From DAIOHQ01 sp036744635 (GTDB lineage: Bacteria; Planctomycetota; Phycisphaerae; Tepidisphaerales; Tepidisphaeraceae), in contig DAIOHQ010000120.1 of the NCBI GenBank assembly GCA_036744635.1, forward strand, positions 1-13,847: DNA of 13,847 bases, written 5' to 3'. The notes beneath the pieces were generated by a model. The model was not told the origin of the DNA and ran no database searches. It was given only the letters and a program-made list of their open reading frames with translations. Position 1 is the first letter of the stretch. Every line of letters starts with the position of its first letter. Position numbers and translations under genes: made by a program. This document shows positions 7,539 to 13,844 of this stretch, in pieces.

Positions 7539-7985
7539 TTACGACGCGTCGGTTTCAGCTTCAATCGTCCAATTCTCTACCCGTAATCCCCCGACCTTTC
7601 CAAAATCCACAACATTCCGCGTGACGAGCACGGCATCATGAGCCAGGACAATCGATGCTATTCTCAGATCCATCCTGCCGATGCGCAGTTTTCTCAAGCG
7701 CTGCAATACCGCCGCCGCCGCGTCGTTGTAAGGCAAGACGGCCACCTGTCGAAACGTCAACAAATGCTGGAGAAGGCGGTCATATGCTTCAACTTCCGCC
7801 TTGGATGTTCTTGCACGGCTCAGCACGGCCATCCACCCGCGGATTTGCTCTTCGTAATTGATGATGGTGGTAACGACGGCATCTTCCATCGGCAGTTCAG
7901 CAATTCGCCGTCGGATGCGCGGTGCTTCCGGTGAATCCCTGTGCGCCAGAAGGCTCAAGATGTCCGTGTCCAGAACGTAAATCAT
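7539..7985 (-). CDS. PIN-domain ribonuclease toxin (VapC-like)
   Basis: Likely toxin of a type II toxin-antitoxin pair; PIN toxins are Mg-dependent RNases that cut tRNA, rRNA or mRNA. The 148-residue length is typical. The four acidic positions expected of the fold are visible: Asp6 in MIYVLDTDIL, Glu45 in IINYEEQ, Asp106 in GRMDLRIASI and Asp127 in VTRNVVDFGKV. The DLRIASIVLAHDAVLVTRN stretch is the classic VapC-like segment. The start at 7985 is chosen because the protein then begins at the first PIN strand and its ATG overlaps the TGA of the upstream small gene (ATGA, 7982-7985), the usual translational coupling; a longer reading from 8105 would overlap that gene heavily. The SGNH hydrolase follows 19 bases downstream. 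Confidence 0.9.
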   Translation of the reverse strand: MIYVLDTDILSLLAHRDSPEAPRIRRRIAELPMEDAVVTTIINYEEQIRGWMAVLSRARTSKAEVEAYDRLLQHLLTFRQVAVLPYNDAAAAVLQRLRKLRIGRMDLRIASIVLAHDAVLVTRNVVDFGKVGGLRVENWTIEAETDAS

Positions 7986-8200
7986 CGTCCGGACTTTCCC
8001 TTGCGGGTGCGCGGACGGAGCGACCGCCGATACTTCCTCCCCAACCTCATCGCCTCTGCAAACACCGAATCCCCGGCGAACTTTCCGTAGAGGTCGTCGA
8101 TCCACTCCCGGCCGTTAGGGACACGAGACGTCTGCTGTTGCTGCAACCGCGCCACTTGCTGCTCCAGTGCCGCAACCCGCGTTTTCAGATTGGCTGCCAT
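7982..8200 (-). CDS. Small coiled-coil antitoxin-like protein paired with the PIN toxin
   Basis: Probable antitoxin, from its position directly before and overlapping the PIN gene. The 72 residues start with an amphipathic helix with heptad Leu/Val (Leu5, Val9, Leu12, Val16, Leu19; ALEQQVARLQQQQ) that could form a coiled coil. A central segment WIDDLYGKFAGDSVFAEAMRLGRKYR follows, of the kind seen next to PIN toxins in several phyla, and the tail is strongly basic. It lacks an obvious AbrB or ribbon-helix-helix DNA-binding domain, so it is not a standard VapB; DNA binding, if any, might use the basic tail. The ATG at 8200 has GGAG 8 bases upstream and a candidate promoter at 8231-8259. The gene-pair assignment is firm in context; the family name is left open. 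Confidence 0.8.
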   Translation of the reverse strand: MAANLKTRVAALEQQVARLQQQQTSRVPNGREWIDDLYGKFAGDSVFAEAMRLGRKYRRSLRPRTRKGKSGR

Positions 8201-8230
8201 GCGAGATTCTCCAGTCTTTAGTCACTCACG

Positions 8231-8259
8231 ATTGTACCAATTCCGACAACATGTGAAGA
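8231..8259 (-). promoter_or_regulatory. Candidate promoter of the toxin-antitoxin operon
   Basis: On the minus strand TACAAT (8236-8231) is a good -10 element, preceded after 17 bases by a poor -35, TCTTCA (8259-8254). Transcription would start near 8224, giving a leader of about 24 bases with GGAG before the ATG at 8200. An 8-base perfect inverted repeat abuts the -35 (8260-8296). Confidence 0.45.
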
Positions 8260-8296
8260 GTGGTCCCACCGCGACAAGCATCGAATAAGGGACCAC
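8260..8296. promoter_or_regulatory. Inverted repeat upstream of the toxin-antitoxin promoter (possible operator)
   Basis: GTGGTCCC (8260-8267) and GGGACCAC (8289-8296) are perfect 8-base arms separated by 21 bases. The proximal arm touches the predicted -35 of the antitoxin-toxin promoter. Toxin-antitoxin operons are commonly autoregulated through such dyads, so an operator is plausible. A terminator for the upstream lipoprotein gene is less likely because no T-run follows. Confidence 0.4.
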
Positions 8297-8439
8297 GACA
8301 GAATCCGCCCTGATAATCGCAGCGCGATTTTGCCGCGAATCAACTACCAAGTTTGTCCGATCCGATCAGCACACGAATTTGCAAGAGCTTCCAATATCAG
8401 CTACATGATTTGACCCGCTTCACCTTGTTTAAAGTCGCT

Positions 8440-8901
8440 CTATCGGCGGTACGCCGGCACCTCCACCCGGTCCTCCATTTTTCGCTCCGAAAACCATAGC
8501 TGTTCCCGGTGGAACACGGCCCGGTCGTTCTCGATGCCCAGCAAAGTCAATTTCATCCAGAGCACTCCGTCCCCCCCGGCTGGCGGACCGCCCCTGCCAA
8601 GCGAGCAACTCTCACCAATTGCCAGGGAAATCTCGTTGGCTTTGGCACCTTTCATGTCCCTGATCTGCGGACCGCCGCTACGCAGCCGCACCGTATGATC
8701 GTTGACAATACGTACCTCTGCCACTGCCCACAGCGATGATTCCTGCGTTGTCGGCAGCGCCGCTGTCGTGGGGCTGCGACCTGCTTCGACGGGAGCGGGG
8801 TTCGCTTGAATCGGCTTGTTGTTGCATCCGGCCGCGGCCGTCAGCCCTGCGCATGCACAGCCAACGGCCCATGTCGCCCATCGTGGTAGCTCTTGAATCA
8901 T
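8440..8901 (-). CDS. Small putative lipoprotein of unknown function
   Basis: A 153-residue protein with an N-terminal hydrophobic segment (WATWAVGCACAGLTAAAGC) ending in a lipobox-like TAAAGC, which would place lipidated Cys26 at the start of the mature protein. A low-complexity linker follows, rich in Pro, Ala and Thr (about 27-55), then a domain of about 95 residues with alternating strands (AEVRIVNDHTVRLRSGG, GVLWMKLTLLGIEND, RAVFHREQLWFSER). The strand pattern suggests a small beta domain. The start at 8901 has AGAGGA three bases upstream; the open frame runs further upstream to about 9375, but that extension looks non-coding. I do not recognise the family. It is transcribed in the same direction as the toxin-antitoxin genes, 239 bases away. 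Confidence 0.65.
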   Translation of the reverse strand: MIQELPRWATWAVGCACAGLTAAAGCNNKPIQANPAPVEAGRSPTTAALPTTQESSLWAVAEVRIVNDHTVRLRSGGPQIRDMKGAKANEISLAIGESCSLGRGGPPAGGDGVLWMKLTLLGIENDRAVFHREQLWFSERKMEDRVEVPAYRR

Positions 8902-9040
8902 ATTCCTCTGACGCGGTGTATCACTCGAAGTTTCATTCGCCAACGACGCGGGAGTGCGTTGATTGCTGGACTCGCAAGGGACCGGCGAGCAGATGTGGGC
9001 AAAGTCCAAACCAAGCCCACGGAAAGCCCAAGCGATTGGA

Positions 9041-9077
9041 GGAAAATGCATCGTCCCCGCGCCGCCGTGCATTTTCC
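9041..9077. promoter_or_regulatory. Perfect 10-base inverted repeat, possible operator or hairpin
   Basis: GGAAAATGCA (9041-9050) and TGCATTTTCC (9068-9077) are exact reverse complements around a GC-rich 17-base spacer. It lies about 140 bases upstream of the lipoprotein start and about 155 upstream of the plus-strand promoter at 9233. No T-run follows on either strand beyond the arm itself. Its function is unknown. Confidence 0.5.
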
Positions 9078-9130
9078 CGCCATCCCTTTCAACAGCGAAC
9101 GCAAGCCTGTCCCAATACACCGCCGCGCCC

Positions 9131-9144
9131 TGCATCGCGATGCA
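9131..9144. promoter_or_regulatory. 14-base perfect palindrome TGCATCGCGATGCA
   Basis: TGCATCGCGATGCA is fully self-complementary with no spacer, as expected of a binding site for a dimeric regulator. The half-site TGCATCG also occurs at 9047-9053, inside the neighbouring dyad. A chance origin in GC-rich DNA cannot be ruled out. Confidence 0.4.
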
Positions 9145-9232
9145 ATAACCCCGCCCAGCCCCCGCGCCAAAACACCTTTTCCCAGCGCCATTGCGTCGAT
9201 TCCCGCACGCAAATATTCCGGCCGGATTTTTC

Positions 9233-9261
9233 TTGACAATCCTCAAACAAAACCCTAACAT
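9233..9261 (+). promoter_or_regulatory. Consensus-like sigma70-type promoter without a clear gene
   Basis: TTGACA (9233-9238, perfect -35) and TAACAT (9256-9261, 4/6 -10) are 17 bases apart in a locally AT-rich patch. Transcription would start near 9268. Downstream lie AAAGGGGG (9298-9305) and an ATG (9312), but the frame soon enters repeats and then the antisense strand of the lipase maturation factor gene, so no real protein is apparent. The promoter may drive an antisense or small RNA, or be a relic of a lost gene. Confidence 0.55.
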
Positions 9262-9372
9262 ACACCGCGAAGATAAACATCCTCGGCCATTCAAACCAAA
9301 GGGGGTTTCCAATGCCGCTGCCGACAGACCGAGTTTTCCAGAGTCGCCCCATCCCGCCCACTCCGCGCCGCC

Positions 9373-9583
9373 CATTCATCATTCAGCACTCATCATTCAT
9401 CCTTCCAATGTCCCACTTGCCCACAAATGTCCCAAGTGCCCACAAATCCACAACCGCAGCAGCAACAGCATTTTACGTCAACCCCATGTCCCAAAATGTC
9501 CCCAAATGTCCCACATTTCAAAATCGCTTCCCCGGCCTCCCCTCCCCCCTCGCCGCATCGCCGCGTCCCCGTGTCGCCGCGTC
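9373..9583. repeat. Stack of three kinds of low-complexity direct repeats
   Basis: Three repeat types follow one another. At 9373-9400 are units of CATTCATCATTCA type. At 9407-9444 a 19-base unit (AATGTCCCACTTGCCCACA) occurs twice in tandem with two changes, and decayed AATGTCCC units continue to about 9516. At 9550-9583 are units of CGCCGCGTCCCCGTGTCGCC type. They lie just past the 3' end of the lipase maturation factor gene. The mix suggests repeated expansion or insertion at one site. Confidence 0.75.
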
Positions 9584-9593
9584 AATCCTCCCT

Positions 9594-11519
9594 TCACCTT
9601 GTCACCCCAGGGGGGGCCTCAGCTTCTCCTCTCGTCATCCCTTCCACCCTCCCCAACCGCCTCCGCTCCCACCATGCCCCCGTCCGCCTCTTCGTCTCCC
9701 CATCGGTGAACCGATAGTCATACACCGTCGCCCGCACATATTTCGGCGGCCTCCCCGCAAACGGATTCTCCCCCATCAATCCCAGCACCTCCGGCGAATT
9801 CTCCAGCAGCTTCCCCAGGAACGGCCGCATCCACTCATCGCCCCGGCCGGCGTAATACACATCCACCGCCGCGAACCACATCTGCCAGTCCAGCCGCGGC
9901 ATGTGCCCTATCACAAATCCCGGCCGGCGCATCACATCCCCCGGCTTCCACTTGAACCCATACTCCTTCCACTCCACCCCATCGTCGCTCCCCTCGATGA
10001 TGATCTCCGGCCGCTCGGTGGTCATCATCGCGAACAGCCCGTACGAATTCACCAGCTCAAATTCATCCGCCCGCTCGCGCAGCGGCGCCAGCAGCGCAAA
10101 GGGAGCGTGCGAGCCGATCCCTCTCCCCCCCCTCCCCAGCAGCTCATCAAACCGCACCCAGGTCACCAGCAGGATCGCCGCCGCCAGCGGCGCGATGATC
10201 CATCCCGGCCACCGCCACCATTGCTTTTGCAAACAACTCTCGCGCCAACATGTGATGCGCTCGCGCAGCCATCTCGGCCAAAATGCATCATCCAGCAGCG
10301 GCACGCACAGCACGATCGCCAGCAGGTTGAAAAATCCGTAGTTGCCGGTCAGCGCGATCAACACCTGCAGCGTCATCGTCCACCAGAATCCCGCCATGCG
10401 CAGCCGCCGCGGCATGAAATACAGAAACGGGATGATCAGCTCGATCACGAACATGATCCCCACCGAAAGCTGGTGGATGCCCGCCGGCAGTTGGTGGGCA
10501 TACCAGCCGACCCAGGTCGGCAGCGGCTGGGTCTGATAGTGATAATCCAGCGCCCTCCACTGCCGCCAGGTTGCGTCGCCACTGAGCAGCTTTGCCATGC
10601 CCGAGAAAAACATCAGCCGAAACAGCAGCAGGCGTTGCAGCAGGAAGATCGTGCGCGAGGTGCGCGGCTGATGCCCCGGCCGCGACCACCACACCCAGGG
10701 CGCAAAGAAGATCGCCAGAAATCCCGTCTCCAGCAGCAGTGCATCCCACTGATATCCCAGGAAGACCTGCCCCACGTGTACCAGCGACAAATAACAGATC
10801 CACAGCAGCGCCGTGGTGACAGCCGGGGCGATTCCCGCGATCAACAGCACCGCCAGCGCCGCCCCGCCCCAGCACAGCAGGTGCAGAAATCCATCACTGC
10901 AGTTGAACCAGCACAGCGTCGGCACCCGCCAGAACAGGGCATTGCCATAGCCGCGCTGAAATGTCCCGATGAACTCCGCCGCCGGCAGAATTCCCTTGCT
11001 GCCGATCAGCCCATCCATCTGCACCCCCAGCGACAGAAAAGCGATCAGATAGATCACTCCCAGCAGGCGCAGAAACAGCCATTCGGAAAAGTGATAGGTG
11101 GAGCGAACCGGGTGCTTGCCGAAGGCCAATCGGTCCAGCGTGGCAAATCCGCCGCGATGCCGGCCAACGAATGCATACGCCGCCTCGGTCACTTGCTCAA
11201 ATCCTGGCGCATGCTCGTACATCCACAATGGCCAGCGCCGCACGCCGGCAATCGCATACAGGTTAAAAACCGCATGCGCCCCGCTCACCACTCTTCCATC
11301 GGGAAAGATCAACTGCACCCCATGCTCAAAACGCTCCAGCGGCACTTCCGCAAAGCGCTCCGCCGCCTGCTGAAACGGCTCATAATCCACCCGCCCCAGC
11401 GTCATTCCCTTCCAGCGCGCCACCCAGCGCTTGCAGAACCCGCACTCGCCATCGTAAACCAACACCGGCCGATCCGCCGGCGGCCGCGATACCCGAAGTT
11501 GCTCAGCATCATGTTCCAT
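9594..11519 (-). CDS. DCC thiol-disulfide oxidoreductase domain fused to lipase maturation factor (LMF1 family) protein
   Basis: A two-part membrane protein of 641 residues. Residues about 15-125 form a DCC (DUF393) domain with the signature VYDGECGFCKRW and redox pair Cys26/Cys29. From about 140 onward it matches the lipase maturation factor family: many membrane segments (about 147-167, 210-232, 235-255, 260-278, 293-309, 352-368, 380-410, 440-455) and diagnostic stretches FFSGMAKLLSGDATWRQW (304-321), LDYHYQTQPLPTWVGWYAHQ (324-343), ELIIPFLYFMPRRLR (360-374) and TGNYGFFNLL (391-400). The C-terminal soluble domain has NSYGLFAMMTTERPEIIIEG (491-510), the PRLDWQMWFAA motif (541-551) and NPFAGRPPKYVRA (585-597). 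Eukaryotic LMF1 helps fold secreted lipases in the ER and is linked to thiol redox control, so a DCC fusion is functionally sensible. The ATG at 11519 is preferred; a TTG at 11576 in frame also lacks a Shine-Dalgarno. No lipase gene is adjacent, so the client is unknown. Confidence 0.93.
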   Translation of the reverse strand: MEHDAEQLRVSRPPADRPVLVYDGECGFCKRWVARWKGMTLGRVDYEPFQQAAERFAEVPLERFEHGVQLIFPDGRVVSGAHAVFNLYAIAGVRRWPLWMYEHAPGFEQVTEAAYAFVGRHRGGFATLDRLAFGKHPVRSTYHFSEWLFLRLLGVIYLIAFLSLGVQMDGLIGSKGILPAAEFIGTFQRGYGNALFWRVPTLCWFNCSDGFLHLLCWGGAALAVLLIAGIAPAVTTALLWICYLSLVHVGQVFLGYQWDALLLETGFLAIFFAPWVWWSRPGHQPRTSRTIFLLQRLLLFRLMFFSGMAKLLSGDATWRQWRALDYHYQTQPLPTWVGWYAHQLPAGIHQLSVGIMFVIELIIPFLYFMPRRLRMAGFWWTMTLQVLIALTGNYGFFNLLAIVLCVPLLDDAFWPRWLRERITCWRESCLQKQWWRWPGWIIAPLAAAILLVTWVRFDELLGRGGRGIGSHAPFALLAPLRERADEFELVNSYGLFAMMTTERPEIIIEGSDDGVEWKEYGFKWKPGDVMRRPGFVIGHMPRLDWQMWFAAVDVYYAGRGDEWMRPFLGKLLENSPEVLGLMGENPFAGRPPKYVRATVYDYRFTDGETKRRTGAWWERRRLGRVEGMTRGEAEAPPGVTR

Positions 11520-11858
11520 CGGCCACCCGCGCCACCCATCAGCGTGATCATCGACCGCGCCATTGTCATCCCCCAAGCGATGTCAGTACAGGCGAAAAGA
11601 GGCCACGAAGGTTTTCCGCTTGTCGCGATCCATTCTGGCGGCCATGCTCTTTCCCCCTCTCCTGGTACTCCGGGAGAGGGCTGGGGTGAGGGCGCATTTT
11701 CTTCAACCCCTAGCGAAATGCGCCCTCACCCTGACCCTCTCCCGGAGTACCGAGAGAGGGGACCAGAGGCCGCTAGCCAACAGGAAAAGTTACACTCGGA
11801 TTTCCCCACTCGACGGGGGTTTTGCAACGCCGGCCGCTCCCAGGCGGTAATCACAGCG
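11520..11858. other. Divergent intergenic region
   Basis: This 339-base gap lies between the divergently transcribed lipase maturation factor and the secreted barrel protein, so it should contain both promoters; I could not identify a convincing -35/-10 pair for either. Its main content is a large inverted repeat at 11655-11760. A 20-codon minus-strand frame (about 11650-11588, beginning MAARMDRDKRKTF) has no features to support it as a gene. Confidence 0.6.
11655..11760. repeat. Large nested inverted repeat (CCCTCTCC...GGAGAGGG)
   Basis: Outer arms of about 45 bases (11655-11699 and 11716-11760) pair with few mismatches around a 16-base loop. Each arm contains its own smaller palindrome: CCCTCTCC with GGAGAGGG near 11655-11680, and CCCTCTCC with GAGAGAGGG near 11735-11760, each around a GTACTC/GAGTAC core. 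The arms also share GTGAGGGCGCATTT and its complement. The structure could switch between one long hairpin and two short ones. It sits between two divergent genes, so it is not a terminator of either; it looks like a mobile-type dispersed palindrome. Confidence 0.85.
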
Positions 11859-13745
11859 ATGGATCGAACGCATCGAGCTTTGTGTGCCCTCAACCGTCTC
11901 GCCTTCAGATTGACACTGCTGGCGGCAATCTGCGCCGGGAAGTTCGCCCGCGCCCAGACGCCCCTGCCCCCCCTGCAGGATTACCTCCGCCCGCACGCGG
12001 CCGACAAGCTGCGCTCCACCGAGGCGTCGCTCTACGCCGTTCCCTGGCGGGCCAATGCCCGCACCATTTCCGCTTACGACGCCCTGCAGGGCGTCGCCGC
12101 ATCCTACAACGGCATCGGCACCATGACGCTCGAGCAGCATACCGCCATCATGAAGCAGTTGGCGCTGGCCGGGGTGAAGCGGCTGCGCATCGGCTTCAAT
12201 TATCCAACTTACATCACCAAGGACTGGAAGTCGCCGCCGGAGCAGGATCTCGCGGCGATGCGCACCTTCTTTGGCGCCTGCAAGGCCGCCGGCATCAGGC
12301 CGTGCGTCGGCTTCGACCACATCCCGCCGATGGGCAAGGCGGATAGCGATGAGTTGCTGCACTGGTGGCATCTGGACTGGGATGAGAAAACCCAGAGCTG
12401 GCGCGAGATGGGTTGGAACACCGAGCTGATGCCGGTGGGGGAGGTGGGCTCGGAAAAGTTCAAGGCCTATCTGGACAAGCAGTATGACTCGCTCAAATTC
12501 GTTCTCGACGCGGCGCGGACGGCGGGGTTCACGGACAAGCAAGCCTACGACCTGGAGCTTGGCCAGGGGCTCTGGTGGGGCGGGCCGGCGCGGAACAAGC
12601 CGCTGCCCAGCACCGACCTGACCGCGCTGCGCCCGGGCGGGCGGATCTATGAGTTCGAGCACGGCATGATGAAAAAGGCGCGGGATGATGGATTCATCGA
12701 GCCGACCTTCTGGATGGGCCAGACCCACCACATGTTCGATGAGATGCCCGATGAGGAAGTGGCCCCGGAGGCGGCGGGGTGGAACTTTTCGTTCTGGTCG
12801 CAGGGGATGCCGGCGAGGATCGATGAATGGTTTGAGAAGGTGGCCGACCGCTGGCCGCAGCGCGCCCGGGAGATCGATCCGCAGGGGATGTATGATGTCC
12901 CGCAGCAAAAAGGGTGGGGCGGGGATTCGCCGCTCTATCCGCCGCTGAGTTTTCGCGAGGGCACGCCGCCGGACATGATTCTGGCCCGGCCGGAAGGCTG
13001 GATCGCCGACCGCTCCCGCCATGAATCCCTGATCGATGTGCTGATGCGCACGAAGCACAAGGTGGGCATCACCTCGCTGGTGCCGCCGGGGAAGATTCCC
13101 GACGCCGCCCCCGGCCGGCAGAAGGATTTGGATGTCAAGATGATCGGCCTGCCGCGGATGATGGCGTTCTGGCTGAATCAGGGGGTGAGTTTCATGATCT
13201 CGCAATCGATGCTGGATCGCGCCTCGCTTACCGGCGGGACGGAAGGTGCGCAAGTGGACGCCGCCGCGTTTCGCTACCAGGATTCGCCGAGGTTGGTGAT
13301 GCTGCGGCGGATCTGCGACTTTCTGGGCGGGGCCAATGCCAGGCCGGTGGCGAAGCTGCGGAACCTGAGCTTTCAATTCGCGCTGGAATCAGACCCGGTG
13401 CTGATCGGACCATCGCGCAAGGCGGCGACCACGCAGGAGTCCGCCGGCGAACCGGCCGGACCTGCTCTCGCGGCCAGCGACGCGGTAGCGCTGCTGCCGT
13501 TTCAGGTCGATGAGCAGACCTACGTGGTCGCGGCATACGTGGTGACGCCAAACATCGGCCAGCCACTGACGCCGGTAAAGATGACGCTGCGGATCGATCA
13601 GCGCATCGCCGACGACGTGAAGCTGCAGCGGCTCACGGCTGACGCTCCAGCCCAGGCGGAGATCGTCGAACGCGGCGATGGCTGGACGACCATCGCCTTG
13701 CCGGTCTGCGATGAGGTGACCTGGATTCGCTTCGCGGTGAAGTAG
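11859..13745 (+). CDS. Secreted glycoside hydrolase-like protein of unassigned family
   Basis: A 628-residue exported protein. The ATG at 11859 starts a signal peptide (basic MDRTHR, hydrophobic LAFRLTLLAAICAG, likely cut after ARA at residue 32); the frame is open far upstream only because it runs antisense to the neighbouring gene. The mature part, residues about 70-470, looks like a TIM-barrel glycosidase: MTLEQHTAIMKQLALAGVKRLRIGF is the usual first helix-strand pair, followed by AAGIRPCVGFDH and repeated aromatic-rich loops (ELLHWWHLDW, GLWWGG, NFSFWSQGM) as in sugar-binding clefts. Glu233 in YDLELGQGLWWGG and Glu281 in GFIEPTFWMGQ are candidate catalytic acids; this is a guess. Residues about 500-628 form a strand-rich C-terminal domain (TYVVAAYVVTPNIG, WTTIALPV...VTWIRFAV), common in such enzymes. 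There is no Shine-Dalgarno. I cannot assign a CAZy family or substrate. Confidence 0.85.
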   Translation: MDRTHRALCALNRLAFRLTLLAAICAGKFARAQTPLPPLQDYLRPHAADKLRSTEASLYAVPWRANARTISAYDALQGVAASYNGIGTMTLEQHTAIMKQLALAGVKRLRIGFNYPTYITKDWKSPPEQDLAAMRTFFGACKAAGIRPCVGFDHIPPMGKADSDELLHWWHLDWDEKTQSWREMGWNTELMPVGEVGSEKFKAYLDKQYDSLKFVLDAARTAGFTDKQAYDLELGQGLWWGGPARNKPLPSTDLTALRPGGRIYEFEHGMMKKARDDGFIEPTFWMGQTHHMFDEMPDEEVAPEAAGWNFSFWSQGMPARIDEWFEKVADRWPQRAREIDPQGMYDVPQQKGWGGDSPLYPPLSFREGTPPDMILARPEGWIADRSRHESLIDVLMRTKHKVGITSLVPPGKIPDAAPGRQKDLDVKMIGLPRMMAFWLNQGVSFMISQSMLDRASLTGGTEGAQVDAAAFRYQDSPRLVMLRRICDFLGGANARPVAKLRNLSFQFALESDPVLIGPSRKAATTQESAGEPAGPALAASDAVALLPFQVDEQTYVVAAYVVTPNIGQPLTPVKMTLRIDQRIADDVKLQRLTADAPAQAEIVERGDGWTTIALPVCDEVTWIRFAVK

Positions 13746-13750
13746 CTGCC

Positions 13751-13797
13751 CACCCATTTTGAAAATCGAGGTGACCAATGGACAGGCAAGAATGGGT
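13751..13797. repeat. Inverted repeat after the secreted barrel protein gene
   Basis: ACCCATT (13752-13758) and AATGGGT (13791-13797) face each other across 32 bases; pairing may extend outward to CCCAC/GTGGG with a short bulge. It begins 6 bases after the stop codon and may act as a weak 3' hairpin, but no T-run follows. It looks like another dispersed palindromic element. Confidence 0.55.
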
Positions 13798-13816
13798 AGT
13801 GGGTCAGTTTGGGTGC

Positions 13817-13844
13817 CACAGGTCGGCGTACTCGCAGACCTGTG
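13817..13844. repeat. CACAGGTC/GACCTGTG palindromic repeat at the window end
   Basis: CACAGGTC (13817-13824) and GACCTGTG (13837-13844) are perfect arms around a 12-base loop containing GTACTC. The loop core GTACTC also occurs in the 11655-11760 element. The repeat lies at the window edge and may be part of a larger cluster. Confidence 0.7.

Larger units (their letters stand above)
8902..9593. other. Gene-free region with dyads, promoter and repeats
   Basis: I see no convincing gene in these 692 bases between the lipoprotein start and the end of the lipase maturation factor gene. Open frames on both strands (for example 8898-9239 minus) lack recognisable protein features. The region does hold two dyads (9041-9077, 9131-9144), a consensus-like plus-strand promoter (9233-9261) followed by a GGGGG stretch and ATG (9312), and a stack of low-complexity repeats (9373-9583). 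It may carry a decayed gene or a non-coding transcript. Confidence 0.6.

Noticed and set aside
7520..7564. TTG start 15 codons upstream of the SGNH hydrolase ATG
   Set aside because: It overlaps the PIN gene end, has no Shine-Dalgarno, and would precede the signal peptide with a long basic tail.
6260..7624. 454-codon plus-strand open frame
   Set aside because: It is antisense to the SGNH hydrolase, whose catalytic motifs are intact; the composition (Arg, His, Pro, Leu) is typical of a shadow.
8902..9375. N-terminal extension of the small lipoprotein frame
   Set aside because: The extension lacks recognisable features and would bury the hydrophobic segment and lipobox in the middle of the protein; the ATG at 8901 has AGAGGA just upstream.
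11804..11824. Short terminator (CCCC...GGGG followed by TTTT)
   Set aside because: The stem is only about four base pairs and no plus-strand gene precedes it.
9312..11858. The first 849 codons of a continuous 1477-codon plus-strand open frame ending at 13745
   Set aside because: This part is proline/arginine/histidine-rich and runs antisense to the lipase maturation factor gene, which has clear family motifs. The real plus-strand gene begins at 11859 with a signal peptide.
11790..13376. 528-codon minus-strand open frame
   Set aside because: It is antisense to the secreted barrel protein and rich in Arg, His and Pro, with no domain motifs; a GC-rich shadow frame.
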